Shown: piece after piece, positions 13,201 to 23,159 of the stretch
Position numbering within the stretch: the first letter of the stretch is position 1
Layout of the letters: each line of letters opens with the position of its first letter
Source of the DNA: Atrina japonica
Lineage: Eukaryota; Mollusca; Bivalvia; Pterioida; Pinnidae
Length of the DNA stretch: 64,000 nt
Direction of reading: 5' to 3'
Assembly (NCBI GenBank): GCA_030159075.1
Contig: BROG01000149.1
Coordinates: forward strand, 1,010,501-1,074,500
Notes under the pieces: model-generated
Told to the model about the DNA's origin: nothing
Databases searched by the model: none
What the model saw: only the letters and a program-made list of their open reading frames with translations
Translations under genes and position numbers: made by a program

Positions 13201-16200
13201 CTCCTCAGGGTATCTGTTTCTGTGGGAATTTGAGCTTTACAAAATGGATTGATATTTCTTTGATTTTGGGAGATTCTTGTAGTCAAATGTGGATTTTGTC
13301 CATTGTATGTTCACAGAGATTTGTGAAGTTTTATCTTTTACACATTGTCACAGTATTACTGTAAATGTGGAAATTTACGTGTGGGAGTAATTTACACTGA
13401 ATACACGATAAAATGTTTTTCGTGTATATTCGCCCCCTGCATACCAGTCCCACAGTTGTGCTAAGAATTATCGTTTGATACAGGACTGCCCACAATAACG
13501 TTTACAGTAATTAGGCATGGATTGATTTATTTTCAGGACACCTGAGTAACTCAGATGGACCATTGTAAACCATTATGTGAATCTCACTTTAACTTTTTGA
13601 TATATTTCTTTATTAGTGTTAGTACTTTGCCGATTCTCACAAAAACTGTAGTATCTCCTGGTTGAGGGTAACAAAAATTTGCGAATTTTATTACCCTCGC
13701 TCCCCTAGGCTCTAAATGGCAGGGCCTAAATCTAGAGATGCAAGCTTTAAAAATCTTCTTCTTTTCTTTCCGGATAAAATAGATGCATAATTATCAAGCA
13801 ATTTGATCTGAACCAAAAAAATGTGATTTTTTACCCTTAGAACAGGGTCCACTATCCATGAACAATACAACTGGAAGTCTGTGGGTGGAGAAATCATTAT
13901 GATAGTATACTTAGTTTTACTAAGTCAACTGAGCCAAAACCTCAGGATGACCTATTGTTTTTTTTGTTTTTTTGTTTTTTTTTGCCTCGGACTGAAATGT
14001 TGCAATTTCATTAGGTATAAAGAGTCACATGACTGCTGTCCATGGTTCTATGTACTGTCAGTAGCAACAAAAAATAATAAACGGCAATGGCTGATGACCC
14101 GATACACAATTCTGTGTACAGTGGCATTTTCTAAACGAGAATTTGGTCCTTGACAAAATAAAACAGTTACATTATATTAGGTTTATTACTGACTTAATAA
14201 CTAATAGTGTAAAATATTGAAAATATTTTGTCAGTGTACTTATGTCATATATTTTAATTGCAATGAATTTTACTTGGTCTAGCACTGAAGGAATGCCAAT
14301 TTCACTTAATACTTTTTTCACAATGTCTCAGAATATGTATGATTTTAGGAATGTACAGTGAAACTTGTATATAAAGACCTCCTTTGGGACACAACAAAAC
14401 TGGTCTTTATAGGGAGGTTGTCTTTATATAGACTAAGAGGTTGATTTTTACACAAATGGTACTATTTGGGACAGCAAAAATAGTCTTTATGACCAGGTGG
14501 TCTTTATACACAGGTGGTCGCTAAAGCAGGTTTTACTGTAATTATATTTTGAAGCCAACATAGCCGATTCAGGAAAAAAAATAAACCAATGACTACATTC
14601 AGATTGACACCTCGCAGAGCCATCCCAAAATACTTGTCCAGTTTGTTTTATCTCTAATTTTAATTGATTTGAAAACTTTTCTGTATTAATGAAAAATATT
14701 GTTTGATTAATATTACAGGATAGAGCCAACACATTGTTCAAACAAGTACATGAAGGAAAAGCCTTAAAGGGTCGAAGTAATGATGCCATCGCCTCAGCTT
14801 GCCTTTACATTGCTTGTCGTCAAGAGGGTGTACCCAGAACATTTAAAGGTAAGCTAACCCTTTCACTCCTGAAAATCAAGATGGTATGCTCTTTTCTGTT
14901 GTTAAGACCAGTCTATTATAGCCTGTAGGGTTGAAAGGGCAAAACCCCAGTAAAGCCTAACAGCAACAAAATCTCTTAAAGGCATTAGATGTGTTTTTTT
15001 TTTTTTTTTTTTTTTTAATCTTTCCTATTTACTCCTTAGATTGATATACAATAACAAAAAAGAGACAAGCATAAAATTTATTAAATTCCTATATGTTTTG
15101 TGAAAATTGCTCGAGAAAACCTGTTCGGCAATTATTCACTTGCAATTGATAAATTCAACTTTACTATTTGTATATGCATACAACACTTGACCTGACCTTG
15201 TTTTCACAAAATATATAGGAATATAAGTTTTTTATACCTGTGTATAGCTCTTTTTTGTTATTGTACATCAAACGTACAAATAGTAAAAGTGGAAAAAAAT
15301 CAAAATTCATGTAAAGATTGTTTTGCTTAATACAGATAATGCCCCTTTAAGATTGAATAAATACATTTACTTACTGTTTTTTGTTTTTGTTTTTTTTTTT
15401 TTTTTTTTTTGGCATGAACAAAAGTGAAAAAATGTGACGGTTTATCTTACCTTCCAAAAGACATATTTCCAGTATTATCGTATTTTATGCATATAGGGGA
15501 AAATGGAAGTCACTGAAAGTTTTTTCCAATCATCAGAATAACTAATTGTCACATGAGCCAATCAATATTTATGGTAAGAGCTAACATAGAGATTCTCTAG
15601 AAAAACTATTTTCGTAAATTGAAATAATCAAACGAATTATCTGATAATAAGATAAAGGATTTACTTTTTTGATTTTTTCACAGATATCGGTAAAAATGTT
15701 TTTATATTGATAATTGGTTGCTTTACAAAATAACTTAAAAAATTAGAGATTTAATGTGACTTGGACTATAATTAATTTTGCTATTGTCATCTGTTTCAGA
15801 AATCTGTGCCGTGTCAAAAATATCCAAGAAGGAGATAGGGAGAGTTTTTAAATTAATTCTGAAGAATTTAGAGACGAATGTAGAACTGATAACCACAGGA
15901 GATTTTATGGTAGAGTACAGCCCATATTATTTATATTACTTATACATGTATAACAATCATGATGTGAAAGGCCAGTGGTCTCTTCCCGGGTACATTGTAA
16001 CCGGCTTCTCTCCTTCACCATTAAAAAATGGCTGCCACCTTATAACTGAAAATTTGTTGAGTGGCGTAAATTGCCAACAGTACAAACTTTGTATACATGC
16101 TTGTTTACTTGCGGAAGGTTGGTGGTCTTTTCCCAGGTACATTGTCACCTGGTTCTCTCCTCCACCAATAGAAACTGGCTGCCACCTTATATAACTGAGA

Positions 16201-19200
16201 ATTTGTTGAACGTGGCATAAAAACACCCACGAAACAAAATGGCAAAACTTAGTAAAATTGCTATTTGATTCGTATTAGAATGTTCCTCTTTTTCTACATT
16301 TTCCCCATTAGCGTTTTAATTATTAGTGTCTTAATTACCCTGTGTTTCTGATAATTAGCAGTAATAAATTTACAGTGAACCTTGCCTAAAAACCACGTTA
16401 GGAAACCAATTCATATTTAAAACCATAACTATTCAATCTCTTGAAAAATTGTTTATGAATATTTAACATATACAGACCCTCATTTAAATTGGCATTAGCT
16501 GTGTTTACACAAAAAAAAAAAAAAAAAAATTCAATTTTTATCTACTTGAACTTGATGTACAATAACATATAACAGCATTACGCAGGCATCAAAATCTTAT
16601 ATTCCTACATATTACATGTATTATGTGAAAATAAGGTCAGATCCAGTGTGATATTCATGTACAAGTAGTAATGTTAAGTTAATCAATTGCAAGTGAAAAA
16701 GTGCCAAACTGGTCTTCTGAAGCAATTTTCACAAAATATATAGGAATTTGAGAATTTGTTTGTCTGCATATTTCCTTTTTTTTTGTTATTTCATATTTAT
16801 ACAAGTGATGAAAAAGGAAAGAATTTATTTTTAAAGAAAAGCACAGCTAATGCCCCTTTAAGACACCATGCAGACTAAAACTTTAGACATGAATGTAGAA
16901 CTTCGTTGATATTGACAGTTTATTGAATTGATTGAGTGATAGCATGTTCAGTTTATGCTCGAGATGAAAGCGTGAAATGAGCGTGTCAAGGTCAAACACT
17001 TTGAGATGCAAAGAATACCTGTATGATATCAGTTCCATTGCCATGTAGGATTCTGAAGTTACAGACAGATACTTAGAAAGAAATTGACATACAGAAGATT
17101 GACAATTAATTGATAAATTATTGAAGTTAATTTCAAACACTAATTTGAAAGAAAAAAAATAATCAATACATGTTTTTGTGTATGTGATATAACAGTTTGA
17201 GACACAAGGGAGAAAATTTATTCATAAAAATACTTAGATATTAATACATATCATAAAAATTCATATTTCAGTCCAGATTTTGCTCAAACTTGGCATTACC
17301 AACCGCAGTTCAGAAAGGTGCAACACATATAGCAAGAAAAGCCGTAGATTTGGATCTGGTGCCTGGGTAAGCGTCATTTTACAGCTGTTCTAATGGCCCC
17401 AGATTAAAAAATTGAGGAGTCTGCAAGGGTTCGAGCTGCACTGCAACCTAGGCTGAGTTTTTGAGAAATGTTTGTCAGTTTACTTGCAGAAAGCTGGTGG
17501 TCTCTTCAAGGGTACTTTGTAACTGGTTTCTCTCCTCCACCATTTAAAACTGGCTGCCACCATATAACTGAAAATTTGTTGAGCATGGCCTAAAACACCA
17601 TTAAAACAAAACAAAGAAATTCGGTGGGGGGGGCCTACTGGTTTTTGTTTGTTTTTGTTTATTGTTGTTTAACGTCCCACTCAAGAATATTTCACTCATG
17701 TGGAGACGTCACCAAATGCCAGTGAAGGGCTTCAAAGTTTGGCCTATGCTCGGCACTTACTGTTTTTGTTTGGTAACTTTCAAACATGGACGAGATTTTA
17801 AAAAAATAATCATTGTTTTAACAATCATTGGAAATAAACCCCTGTGTAGTACATGAGACAATTTTTTAAGAGAAAGGCTTTTGAAACGTCAACCCCTGTG
17901 ATCACATTTAGACTTGCCCAAATCAATAAATAGTATGGTCTAATGTCACAATTTGGGGGTGAGCAAGTTAATATTGCATGTAAAATTACCACAAGATTTG
18001 GTCTTGAAATCATACACTCCAGAAATCTGACAGAAGACTGTTACTTTCTTTTAAATGGGAGAATCCACTTGTGGCTGTAGGGGTCAAAGAGTTAAGAGCT
18101 ACACAAACAAATAAACATGCTGCTAATCCCCCTAGAGTAAAATGGTTATCAGCTTTGGTTTGTTCTGCTTTGATGTATGTTTCATGTTTGTATAATGCTT
18201 GCATTTCAAAACATGTAAATGACTTACAAAATGAGAAGTCGTGGACCTACTTGCCCAAAACTTGACAATATTCCTTAAGTCTAAGAATATTCTTAATAAC
18301 TAATTGGCTTGCTCCGACAATTAGATTTCAGGATTAGCTGAAGTTTAGTAAAATGCTCAGACCTGGTTAATAATTTTGAGCAAGTGGGCAATGTGTTAGG
18401 AATTGTATTGAAATCAGGTAACAAAATATCTGAGAATTTAATTGGAGTAGTGATGTATATGTCAGCAACACAGTAAATTGTTATGTTCCTGGTAATCTAT
18501 TTCCCATAAAGAATGACTGTAACATTTGTTGCATTTTTTTCTACAGACGCAGTCCTATATCTGTCGCAGCTGCCGCCATTTATATGGCATCTCAGGCCTC
18601 TGCTGATAAAAAGTCACAAAAAGGTAGGTCTTTTTTAACATACCCCAGAATTTACTATTACACCTTGTTCATAACATTTACAGTCCTGACATAGTGATCA
18701 TATAGACCTTTTCATGACAACTGCGTTCCTACAAATTTCACCTGCGCACAAACAGTTCCAGATGGCATCAAGGCGTTTAGCGCCCAAAATGTTTTATAAC
18801 CAAGACAAATCCTATGCATTACCCTGTGTATGACTTGTCTTTCATTGGGTACGTTTTGTTTTAGGAACAAAACTCCTTGATGCCATCCGGAAGTTTTTGT
18901 GTGAAGGTGAAATTAGTAGGGCCGCAGTTATCATGAAAAGGTCTGTTTTCCAATATTGAACCTAGTTTATAGATCTTTTAAGAGGAAAAATTACTCTCTT
19001 TTAAAACTGTGCTACTGTAAATGCAGAAAATTTTATGGCCTTTATTTCTGCGAAACCCCAATTCTAAATGTATTTGCGAGATTTGTTTTTTGCGAATCTG
19101 AATGCCCATTTTGTCATACTATTATCCTTCTTCAAGCACAGGGATGCCAACCTCTCCGTTTTGGGAGGAGTTTCTCTGTGGTATTTTTTTGCTAAAATCC

Positions 19201-19843
19201 ACGCCATCGATATCCTATTCAATTCTCCGATTTTTCGAAAAACTTGTTACAAATTGCATATACACTTATTTAAGCCAGGAGAACCTAATTTTCAAAATCT
19301 TCAGTAGAGCATGCCACCGCACCCCCATACTGGGCTTGCGCCTTTGGCACGCACATTAAGACTCCGTTTTTCAATTATCTAAAGTTGGCATCTCTGCAAG
19401 CATGTTCTGATGTGAACTCACTCATCAATGTCGACCATTTTCTAAAACTTATTATTTTCATTTTTTTTGTGCCTTTCATTTTCACTATCAGTATCAAGTT
19501 AAAAAATTGAACTTAAACATTCGCAAAATTACGCTTGAATAAGATTTTTGCTGATAAAACTGGATCACAGTAGGATTTGTGTATCCCCAAAGGAAAGGGT
19601 ATTTATGATGTAAATGGAAACGGGCTTGCTCCCATAGGAGCTAATAAACGGTACAAAAGGTTCAGGATTTTAAAACTGTTGTAACTAAATTTCGGTATAT
19701 ATTTTACAGATATCGGTGACATTGCCGGCGTAGCAGAGGTAACCATCCGACAGTCTTACAAACTCATGTATCCAAAAGCTCACTTACTTTTCCCTGATGA
19801 CTTCAAATTTTCTACTCCCATTGAACACTTACCAGCACAATGA
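4196..19843 (+). CDS. GTF2B: General transcription factor IIB (complete gene, ten coding exons)
   Basis: Coding exons: 4196-4218, 7634-7741, 10931-11012, 11753-11860, 12756-12842, 14719-14848, 15800-15909, 17272-17366, 18547-18623, 19710-19843. They total 954 bases, giving 317 residues plus TGA, about the usual animal length (human 316). Every junction is GT/AG and phase-consistent. Domains in order: zinc ribbon with C15, H18, C34, C37 in the exact family spacing; B-reader/linker ([11 protein letters not shown], then DLSTMI); first cyclin fold from about residue 110 ([36 protein letters not shown]); second cyclin fold from about 220 ([43 protein letters not shown]). Known role: it binds TBP-DNA at TATA/BRE, bridges RNA polymerase II and helps set the start site in the nucleus. 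The gene is intact although its introns are heavily invaded by repeats. Confidence 0.97.
5540..5740 (-). mobile_element. SINE-like repeat, family I, partial copy
   Basis: Shares the words CAGGGAGAGAGATGTT, TGTCCTTGCTTGAGTGG and TGCCACTACAC, in the same order, with the fuller copy at 46118-46432. It lacks that copy's tRNA-like part. A (TG)n run at 5622-5643 interrupts it. Confidence 0.65.
5622..5643. repeat. (TG)n microsatellite
   Basis: About eleven perfect GT units inside the SINE-like repeat. Confidence 0.9.
6274..6448. mobile_element. MITE-like element, family B, copy 1
   Basis: Starts TACTGTAAACGTGGAAATTT and ends with its reverse complement with one mismatch. 175 bp, no coding capacity. 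A second copy is at 13357-13509, also in a TFIIB intron. Confidence 0.85.
6626..6934. mobile_element. MITE-like element, family C, copy 1
   Basis: Left end reads TTTGACCTATTAAGTGCCC and the right end GGGCGCTTAATGGGTCAAAT, an inverted pair. The interior word CTGGTTGACAAGGAGAT recurs in the second copy at 22088-22410. Confidence 0.85.
7634..7741 (+). CDS. GTF2B: TFIIB exon 2 (zinc ribbon)
   Basis: Acceptor TTTGCAG, donor GACAG|GTCAGG. Contains [17 protein letters not shown] and [12 protein letters not shown], that is the C-x2-H and C-x2-C zinc ligands. This domain contacts the RNA polymerase II dock. Confidence 0.96.
7884..10300 (+). mobile_element. tRNA-derived SINE, family H, split by a minisatellite
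   Basis: The 5' part (about 7884-7970) is tRNA-like: TGGCCAAGTGGTTAGAGCA fits an A box and GGTTGCAAGTCCCG a B box. The 3' body resumes at about 10186 with GGTGGTCTCTTTCTGGGTAC, ACCAGGTTCTC and ACTGGCCGCTACCATAT. The same body words stand uninterrupted at 15968-16225 and 17385-17615. The array at 8025-10200 therefore lies between the two parts of one SINE. Confidence 0.8.
8025..10200. repeat. 27-bp minisatellite with 54-bp dimeric higher-order unit
   Basis: About eighty 27-bp units. Two forms alternate: one contains GGTGGTCTCTCTCTGG, the other GGTGATATATTTCTGG; both continue with TTACATGTAC or GTACATGTAT and make a 54-bp dimer. The unit length divides by three and lacks stop codons in several frames, so open frames up to 301 codons occur on both strands. 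These are not genes. The unit is an expanded segment of the host SINE. Confidence 0.95.
10552..10612 (+). mobile_element. tRNA-like SINE head or decayed tRNA pseudogene
   Basis: GGGGCTCAGTTGGTAAGTG fits a tRNA A box and TTGTTCAATTCC a B box, followed by TACCACCA. The arms do not fold cleanly by eye, so this is more likely a SINE-derived or decayed copy than a working tRNA gene. Confidence 0.45.
10672..10880. mobile_element. MITE-like element, family O
   Basis: Begins TACTGTAAATCCGG and ends near CATTGACAGTATA. The internal words GAATGCCCATTT and CATCATACTGTTATC recur at 19010-19573, which has the same order but a different insertion in the middle. Confidence 0.5.
10931..11012 (+). CDS. GTF2B: TFIIB exon 3 (B-reader)
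   Basis: Acceptor ATTACAG, donor GAG|GTATGT. Encodes [19 protein letters not shown] and then PCRVGASE, the B-reader segment near the polymerase active site. Confidence 0.95.
11013..11752 (+). other. TFIIB intron 3, with a dispersed repeat at about 11450-11715
   Basis: 740 bp. The stretch containing ATGCTAACAGGAGACACTGA and GACACCTGGTCCCA recurs with small changes at about 34672-34790, so it is a dispersed repeat, not an exon. Confidence 0.7.
11753..11860 (+). CDS. GTF2B: TFIIB exon 4 (B-linker)
   Basis: Acceptor TTTCAG, donor ACA|GTAAGT. Encodes [18 protein letters not shown] and then [14 protein letters not shown] 36-bp minisatellite starts about 16 bases into the following intron. Confidence 0.95.
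11876..12695. repeat. 36-bp minisatellite in TFIIB intron 4
   Basis: About 22 units with consensus starting GTGACTGTTAGTGTAGCACA and ending TACAATACA. It starts about 16 bases after the exon 4 donor and ends about 60 bases before the exon 5 acceptor, filling nearly the whole intron. The unit is a multiple of three with no stops, giving a 235-codon plus-strand and a 239-codon minus-strand open frame. Read-through from exon 4 meets a TAG before the array, so it is not coding. Confidence 0.95.
12756..12842 (+). CDS. GTF2B: TFIIB exon 5
   Basis: Acceptor TTTTGCAG, donor GCA|GTGAGT. Encodes [18 protein letters not shown] and then [11 protein letters not shown], leading into the first cyclin fold. 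Confidence 0.95.
13092..13175. repeat. Short dispersed repeat, family L (one of several copies)
   Basis: Words such as CAACCCCTGAAAAACAATGG, CTCTTCTGTAAT, ATGACTTAGACAAGTC and GTGAATGAGTTAA recur at about 30392-30480, 30827-30912, 47440-47510, 51765-51850 and 52303-52392. The two ends are roughly complementary, as in a small palindromic element. Confidence 0.65.
13357..13509. mobile_element. MITE-like element, family B, copy 2
   Basis: Left end TACTGTAAATGTGGAAATTT, right end ACGTTTACAGTA. Same family as 6274-6448. Confidence 0.75.
14354..14540. mobile_element. MITE-like element, family D, copy 1
   Basis: Left end TACAGTGAAACTTG, right end CAGGTTTTACTGTA; the interior carries TATAAAGACC/GGTCTTTATA words in both orientations. 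Other copies: 28624-28807, 31253-31435, 36879-37041, 52496-52979. Confidence 0.85.
14719..14848 (+). CDS. GTF2B: TFIIB exon 6 (first cyclin fold)
   Basis: Acceptor ATTACAG, donor AAAG|GTAAGC. Encodes [19 protein letters not shown], then [19 protein letters not shown]. Confidence 0.96.
14976..15351 (+). mobile_element. MITE-like element, family F, copy 1 (upstream of TFIIB exon 7)
   Basis: Begins TTAAAGGCATTAGATGTG followed by a T run, and ends ATAATGCCCCTTTAAG, an inverted pair. The internal order (ATTGCTCGAGAAAACC, then CTTGACCTGACCTTG) is reversed and complemented relative to the copy at 16483-16862. Confidence 0.8.
15800..15909 (+). CDS. GTF2B: TFIIB exon 7 (first cyclin fold)
   Basis: Acceptor TGTTTCAG, donor ATG|GTAGAG. 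Encodes [20 protein letters not shown] and then LITTGDFM. It is flanked by two oppositely oriented copies of a 380-bp MITE (14976-15351 and 16483-16862). Confidence 0.95.
15968..16225 (+). mobile_element. SINE family H, tandem pair of 3' bodies
   Basis: Two successive copies of the body: GGTCTCTTCCCGGGTACATT with CACCATTAAAAAATGGCTGC, then GGTCTTTTCCCAGGTACATT with CACCAATAGAAACTGGCTGC. They end with AACTGAAAATTTGTTGA-like words. No tRNA-like head here. Confidence 0.8.
16483..16862 (-). mobile_element. MITE-like element, family F, copy 2 (downstream of TFIIB exon 7)
   Basis: Begins near GGCATTAGCTGTG, has an A run, and ends CACAGCTAATGCCCCTTTAA. Contains AAGGTCAGATCCAGTG and TTTTCACAAAATATATAGGA, the complement order of copy 1. 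Confidence 0.8.
17272..17366 (+). CDS. GTF2B: TFIIB exon 8 (start of second cyclin fold)
   Basis: Acceptor ATATTTCAG, donor CCTGG|GTAAGC. Encodes [20 protein letters not shown], then [12 protein letters not shown]. Confidence 0.95.
17385..17615 (+). mobile_element. SINE family H copy
   Basis: Carries the B-box-like AGGGTTCGAGCTGC, then CAGTTTACTTGCAGAAAGC, GGTGGTCTCTTCAAGGGTAC and ACTGGCTGCCACCATATAAC. The tRNA head is largely missing. It shows the SINE body without any minisatellite. Confidence 0.75.
17641..17762 (-). mobile_element. SINE family G, 3' part, minus orientation
   Basis: Reads GTTTAACGTCCCACTCAAGA and ACCAAATGCCAGTGAAGGGC, the complement of the 3' half of the full copy at 23160-23433, with the GTTT-rich tail on the left. 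Confidence 0.85.
18547..18623 (+). CDS. GTF2B: TFIIB exon 9 (second cyclin fold)
   Basis: Acceptor TTCTACAG, donor AAAAAG|GTAGGT. Encodes [18 protein letters not shown] and ADKKSQK. Confidence 0.95.
18704..18944. mobile_element. MITE-like element, family M, copy 1
   Basis: Long imperfect inverted ends: AGACCTTTTCATGACAACTG at the left, CAGTTATCATGAAAAGGTCT at the right, and pairing continues inward for about 45 bases (AATTTCACCTGCGCAC against GTGTGAAGGTGAAATT). A second copy is at 39205-39450. It sits in TFIIB intron 9. Confidence 0.9.
19010..19573. mobile_element. Interrupted MITE-like element, family O, in TFIIB intron 9
   Basis: The left part (CTACTGTAAATGCAG, GAATGCCCATTTTGTC) and right part (CATTCGCAAAATTACGC, ending CACAGTAGG) match the ends of 10672-10880. 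Between about 19130 and 19430 lies unrelated DNA containing CAGGGATGCCAACCTCTCCG, probably a later insertion. Confidence 0.5.
19710..19843 (+). CDS. GTF2B: TFIIB exon 10 (C-terminus and stop)
   Basis: Acceptor TTTTACAG. Encodes [20 protein letters not shown] and ends [11 protein letters not shown] with TGA at 19841-19843. The C-terminal motif matches the animal family end. Confidence 0.96.
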
Positions 19844-20479
19844 GAGAAATAGATAAAATCTTGTAAAAGTGACATAAAAAAAAAAATCCTCCAGGAAATG
19901 GAGAGGAAATTTAAACTCAGGATACATGTTGAGAGGGAGTTTTATGAATGGATAACTGAGGATTATCCGGGTATCGGAAAGTGGGATTACACTAACGTTT
20001 GTAAACATATGTCAATTTGTGTTGTACGATATGTTGTCAGTTTTTTATTATAGTTTTGTTACATATTTTCTGATGTAAATGGTCAAAGATCAATTGTGGG
20101 AAGTTCATTTACAAAGAATCATGTAGTTATTTATACGCCAGAAATTGACACAAGTTAGTGTATTATGAAGATCGCATTCAGAAAAGTAGTGTCAGTGAAA
20201 TAGACATTAACCCTTTCGCCCCCAAGTATATTATTGTTAAACTCTTATCTGTTGTATTTGGACAAGTCTGTTTTGGAATGTGGGGGGTTGGAAGGGTTTA
20301 ACACTCTTCTTGATCAAGCATCATCTGCGACCTCAGGTCATGAAAGGCTTAATTTCCACAACAAATGAGATGGTCTTTCTGACCAGTTCCTGTTTTACTT
20401 GTATGGTACTTAAAAACCTTGTGTGTGTTATACCATAACTTGAGCTGCTCCATCTACAAAATAAAGTTAGCAATGTGAT

Positions 20480-21085
20480 TTCCATACCTAACATGCAGGG
20501 TCTAGAAACAGCTACATGTGTTTTACCTACCTGACATGCACGGTCTAGAAACAGCTACATGTGATTTCCGTACCTAACATGCAGGGTCTAGAAACAGCTA
20601 GTCTAGAAACAGCTACATGTGTTTTCCCTACCTAACATGCAGGGTCTAGAAACAGCTACACCTGTTTTCTCTACATAACATTCGGGGTCTAGAAACAGCT
20701 TCGTGTTTTCCCTACATAGCATGCAGGGTCTAGAAACAGCTAGTCTAGAAACAGCTACATGTGTTTTTCCTACCTAACACGCAGGGTCTAGAAACAGCAA
20801 AACGTGTTTTCTCTACATTACATGTAGGGTCTAGAAACAGCTACATGTGTTTTCTCTACCTAACATGCAGGGTCTAGAAACAGCTACACTGTTTTCTCCT
20901 ACATAGCATGCAGGGTCTAGAAACAGGTACTTGTTTGCTCTAATATGCACGGTCTATAAAACGGGTTAAAGTATTTTCCCTACATAACATGCGGGGTCTA
21001 GATACAGCTACAACAGGTAGGCCCTACATGTGTATTAAATGTGTTTTCCCCTTACATAACCTGCAGGGTTTAGAAACCACTGCAG
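20480..21085. repeat. 43-bp minisatellite downstream of TFIIB
   Basis: About thirteen imperfect units, each with GGGTCTAGAAACAGCTAC followed by a variable ATGTGTTTTCCCTACCTAAC-type segment. Two places carry an extra short GTCTAGAAACAGCTA duplication. Confidence 0.92.
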
Positions 21086-21375
21086 GTGTGATACATGCAT
21101 CTTTTATGTATAAGATATAATAATATACCTCAAAGAGACTGAAGTTTTATTGTGTCGAGTGTTTGGTAAAAAATTTAACATTAAGCACAGAGTAGCCAGT
21201 CAAATCTGTGTATTGTTATATACAGCAATCAATCAGAGTTTTGTGAGTTACAACGTAATGACCAATCTGATCCCTTTATAGGGTCATACAGACCAATCAG
21301 AATTCGGTTGATGTAGTCAACGGGTTAGAATTCTGACAAAATGGAATGGATCTCATTAATTTTGTTACATATACA

Positions 21376-21574
21376 GTGTAATCTCATTATGTCGAAATCG
21401 GTTGAGTTGAAATTCTGGACATATCAAAATTGAAAGTCTGGTCCCCCTTTTTTTTTTTTTTTTTTTAAGATATAATAGATATCAATTGAAATTTTGGTAT
21501 CTCGAATTCGGGATATCTCGAAGTAATAGGGGGGTGGTCCCATGAGTTTAGAAATAACGAGATTCCACTGTAAT
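21376..21574. mobile_element. MITE-like element with ACAGTG ends
   Basis: Left ACAGTGTAATCTCATTATG, right AATAACGAGATTCCACTGTA, an inverted pair. The interior has GATATCTCGAAGTAATAGG and a T run. Non-coding. Confidence 0.75.
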
Positions 21575-22087
21575 TGTTTTTGTGATCCTTCACTTTTCAT
21601 GTGTGTAAAAGAATCTTCAGGTCAATTCATTGGTGTTATCATTAATATGTATTACCTGTATTTTTCTGTATTATTGAAATAAATGTACACAAAATAATAA
21701 TTCTAGTATACACACACAAACTTACTTTTTGTATTCCTTACTGACAAATGTTCAGGGGTATCTTGGTGGTTTAATCGTGTCTGTTTCTTTAAGCCTTCCA
21801 TCCCTAGGTATCTAAGTGGTATGCTCCCAGGTACAAAATATTTAGTAAAATCATAAATATTCTTGGGATTCAATTTTCGTGGTTTTTCTTCTGAAACCAA
21901 TTTATTGATATTAATTTCCGTTGATTTCGAGTCCTAAGTATAAATAAAGCTGTTTTTTTCATTCGAGTTCAAATTTTGTTTTGGCTTTATGTTTGTTGTT
22001 TTTTTGGTTACCCATGAAAATAACAAAATTAAAACCTCAATGAAAGTTTATGATATTACAGTACACCATTACAAAGTAAATTCATAC

Positions 22088-22410
22088 TACCATCTTTGAC
22101 CCATTAAGTGCCCAGGTCCTATAAGCGCCCCTCCACCTTTTTCACATGCCATCAAGAATCTTTTCTAGCTGGTTGACAAGGAGATGTGGATCTGAAAAAC
22201 CGTAAGTAACAGTTTATCTGTAGGCCCCCCAGCAACAGAATTATGTTGATAGGTGTCCTTGGTAATAGCTACAACAACTTTACCCCTGTGCCTTGTAAAA
22301 TTAACTGTTTTACGTCAATTTGACTATTAGTTAGTCCCATTAAGCACCTACCCCTTTTCTCTGATTTTTTTTGGATTGTCCTGGGTGCTTAATGGGCGAA
22401 ATATGATATT
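22088..22410. mobile_element. MITE-like element, family C, copy 2
   Basis: TTTGACCCATTAAGTGCCC at the left and GGGTGCTTAATGGGCGAAA at the right; the interior contains CTGGTTGACAAGGAGATG as in copy 1. Confidence 0.8.
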
Positions 22411-23159
22411 AGAATTATCAGATTAAATGAAAAAAAAAATTGTTTAAAGATTGGGAACTTGAATTAAGTTCCAGATAATTTGTTATGTATGTTTACATTT
22501 CTCGAATGAAATTGCCAAAATCCAATGTATTTCATCTGATTCACTTATACAATTTACATCACGACATCGGTTTCATGTGTCTGTACCTAGTAGAAATATA
22601 ATCTCTTGAAATCCTTTCGAGTTGTGCATTTGATTAAACAACTTGTGTAACATGGGCCTTACTCCCATTTCCAGACAAATACAACCTCCAGCATACAATG
22701 GCACGTGTTTATTATATACGGAGTAATGGCATGTGTGTCTATTATATACTGAACAATCAGAAAATTATGTTAATGTTTTAATTTTGTTTATTTCGTTGTT
22801 TTCATTTATCAACGAAATTAAATCATGACAAAGTTTTACATAAATTACACCAGGTACTAGTAATAGGTTCCTTTGCAATCGGGTCTTTTATTTCAAGGAA
22901 ATTTAATGTCGTTGAATTTATTTCATTTTTTTAAACAATGAAATTTTAACTCCACAAAGATTCCACGGTAATACAAAAGTCCAGTTATGAGGGAGTACAA
23001 CAGTTTTTAAGATGATGGGACTACAATGACAAATTCAGTATGGCCATGTTGTTTATTTGAGATGAATCAGCTATAAAGGACATTCAGCATTTTTCAACAT
23101 TCAGACATAGTACTGGTATATTCGTTGTACAACCTTACTGGTACACATGATCTTTATGA
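22411..23159. other. Intergenic stretch without recognisable feature
   Basis: AT-rich DNA with no gene, clear repeat array or RNA that I can support. Words like GAAATTTAATGTC suggest old MITE debris. Confidence 0.5.

Larger units (their letters stand above)
12843..14718 (+). other. TFIIB intron 5
   Basis: 1.9 kb. Contains one copy of a short dispersed repeat (13092-13175), MITE B copy 2 (13357-13509), a T-rich run near 13960-13982 and MITE D copy 1 (14354-14540). Confidence 0.8.
19844..21683 (+). other. TFIIB 3' UTR region with two candidate poly(A) signals
   Basis: AATAAA occurs at 20460-20465 and at 21678-21683. The first gives a 3' UTR of about 0.6 kb; the second would place the 43-bp minisatellite at 20480-21085 inside the transcript. 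The sequence cannot tell which is used. Confidence 0.5.
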
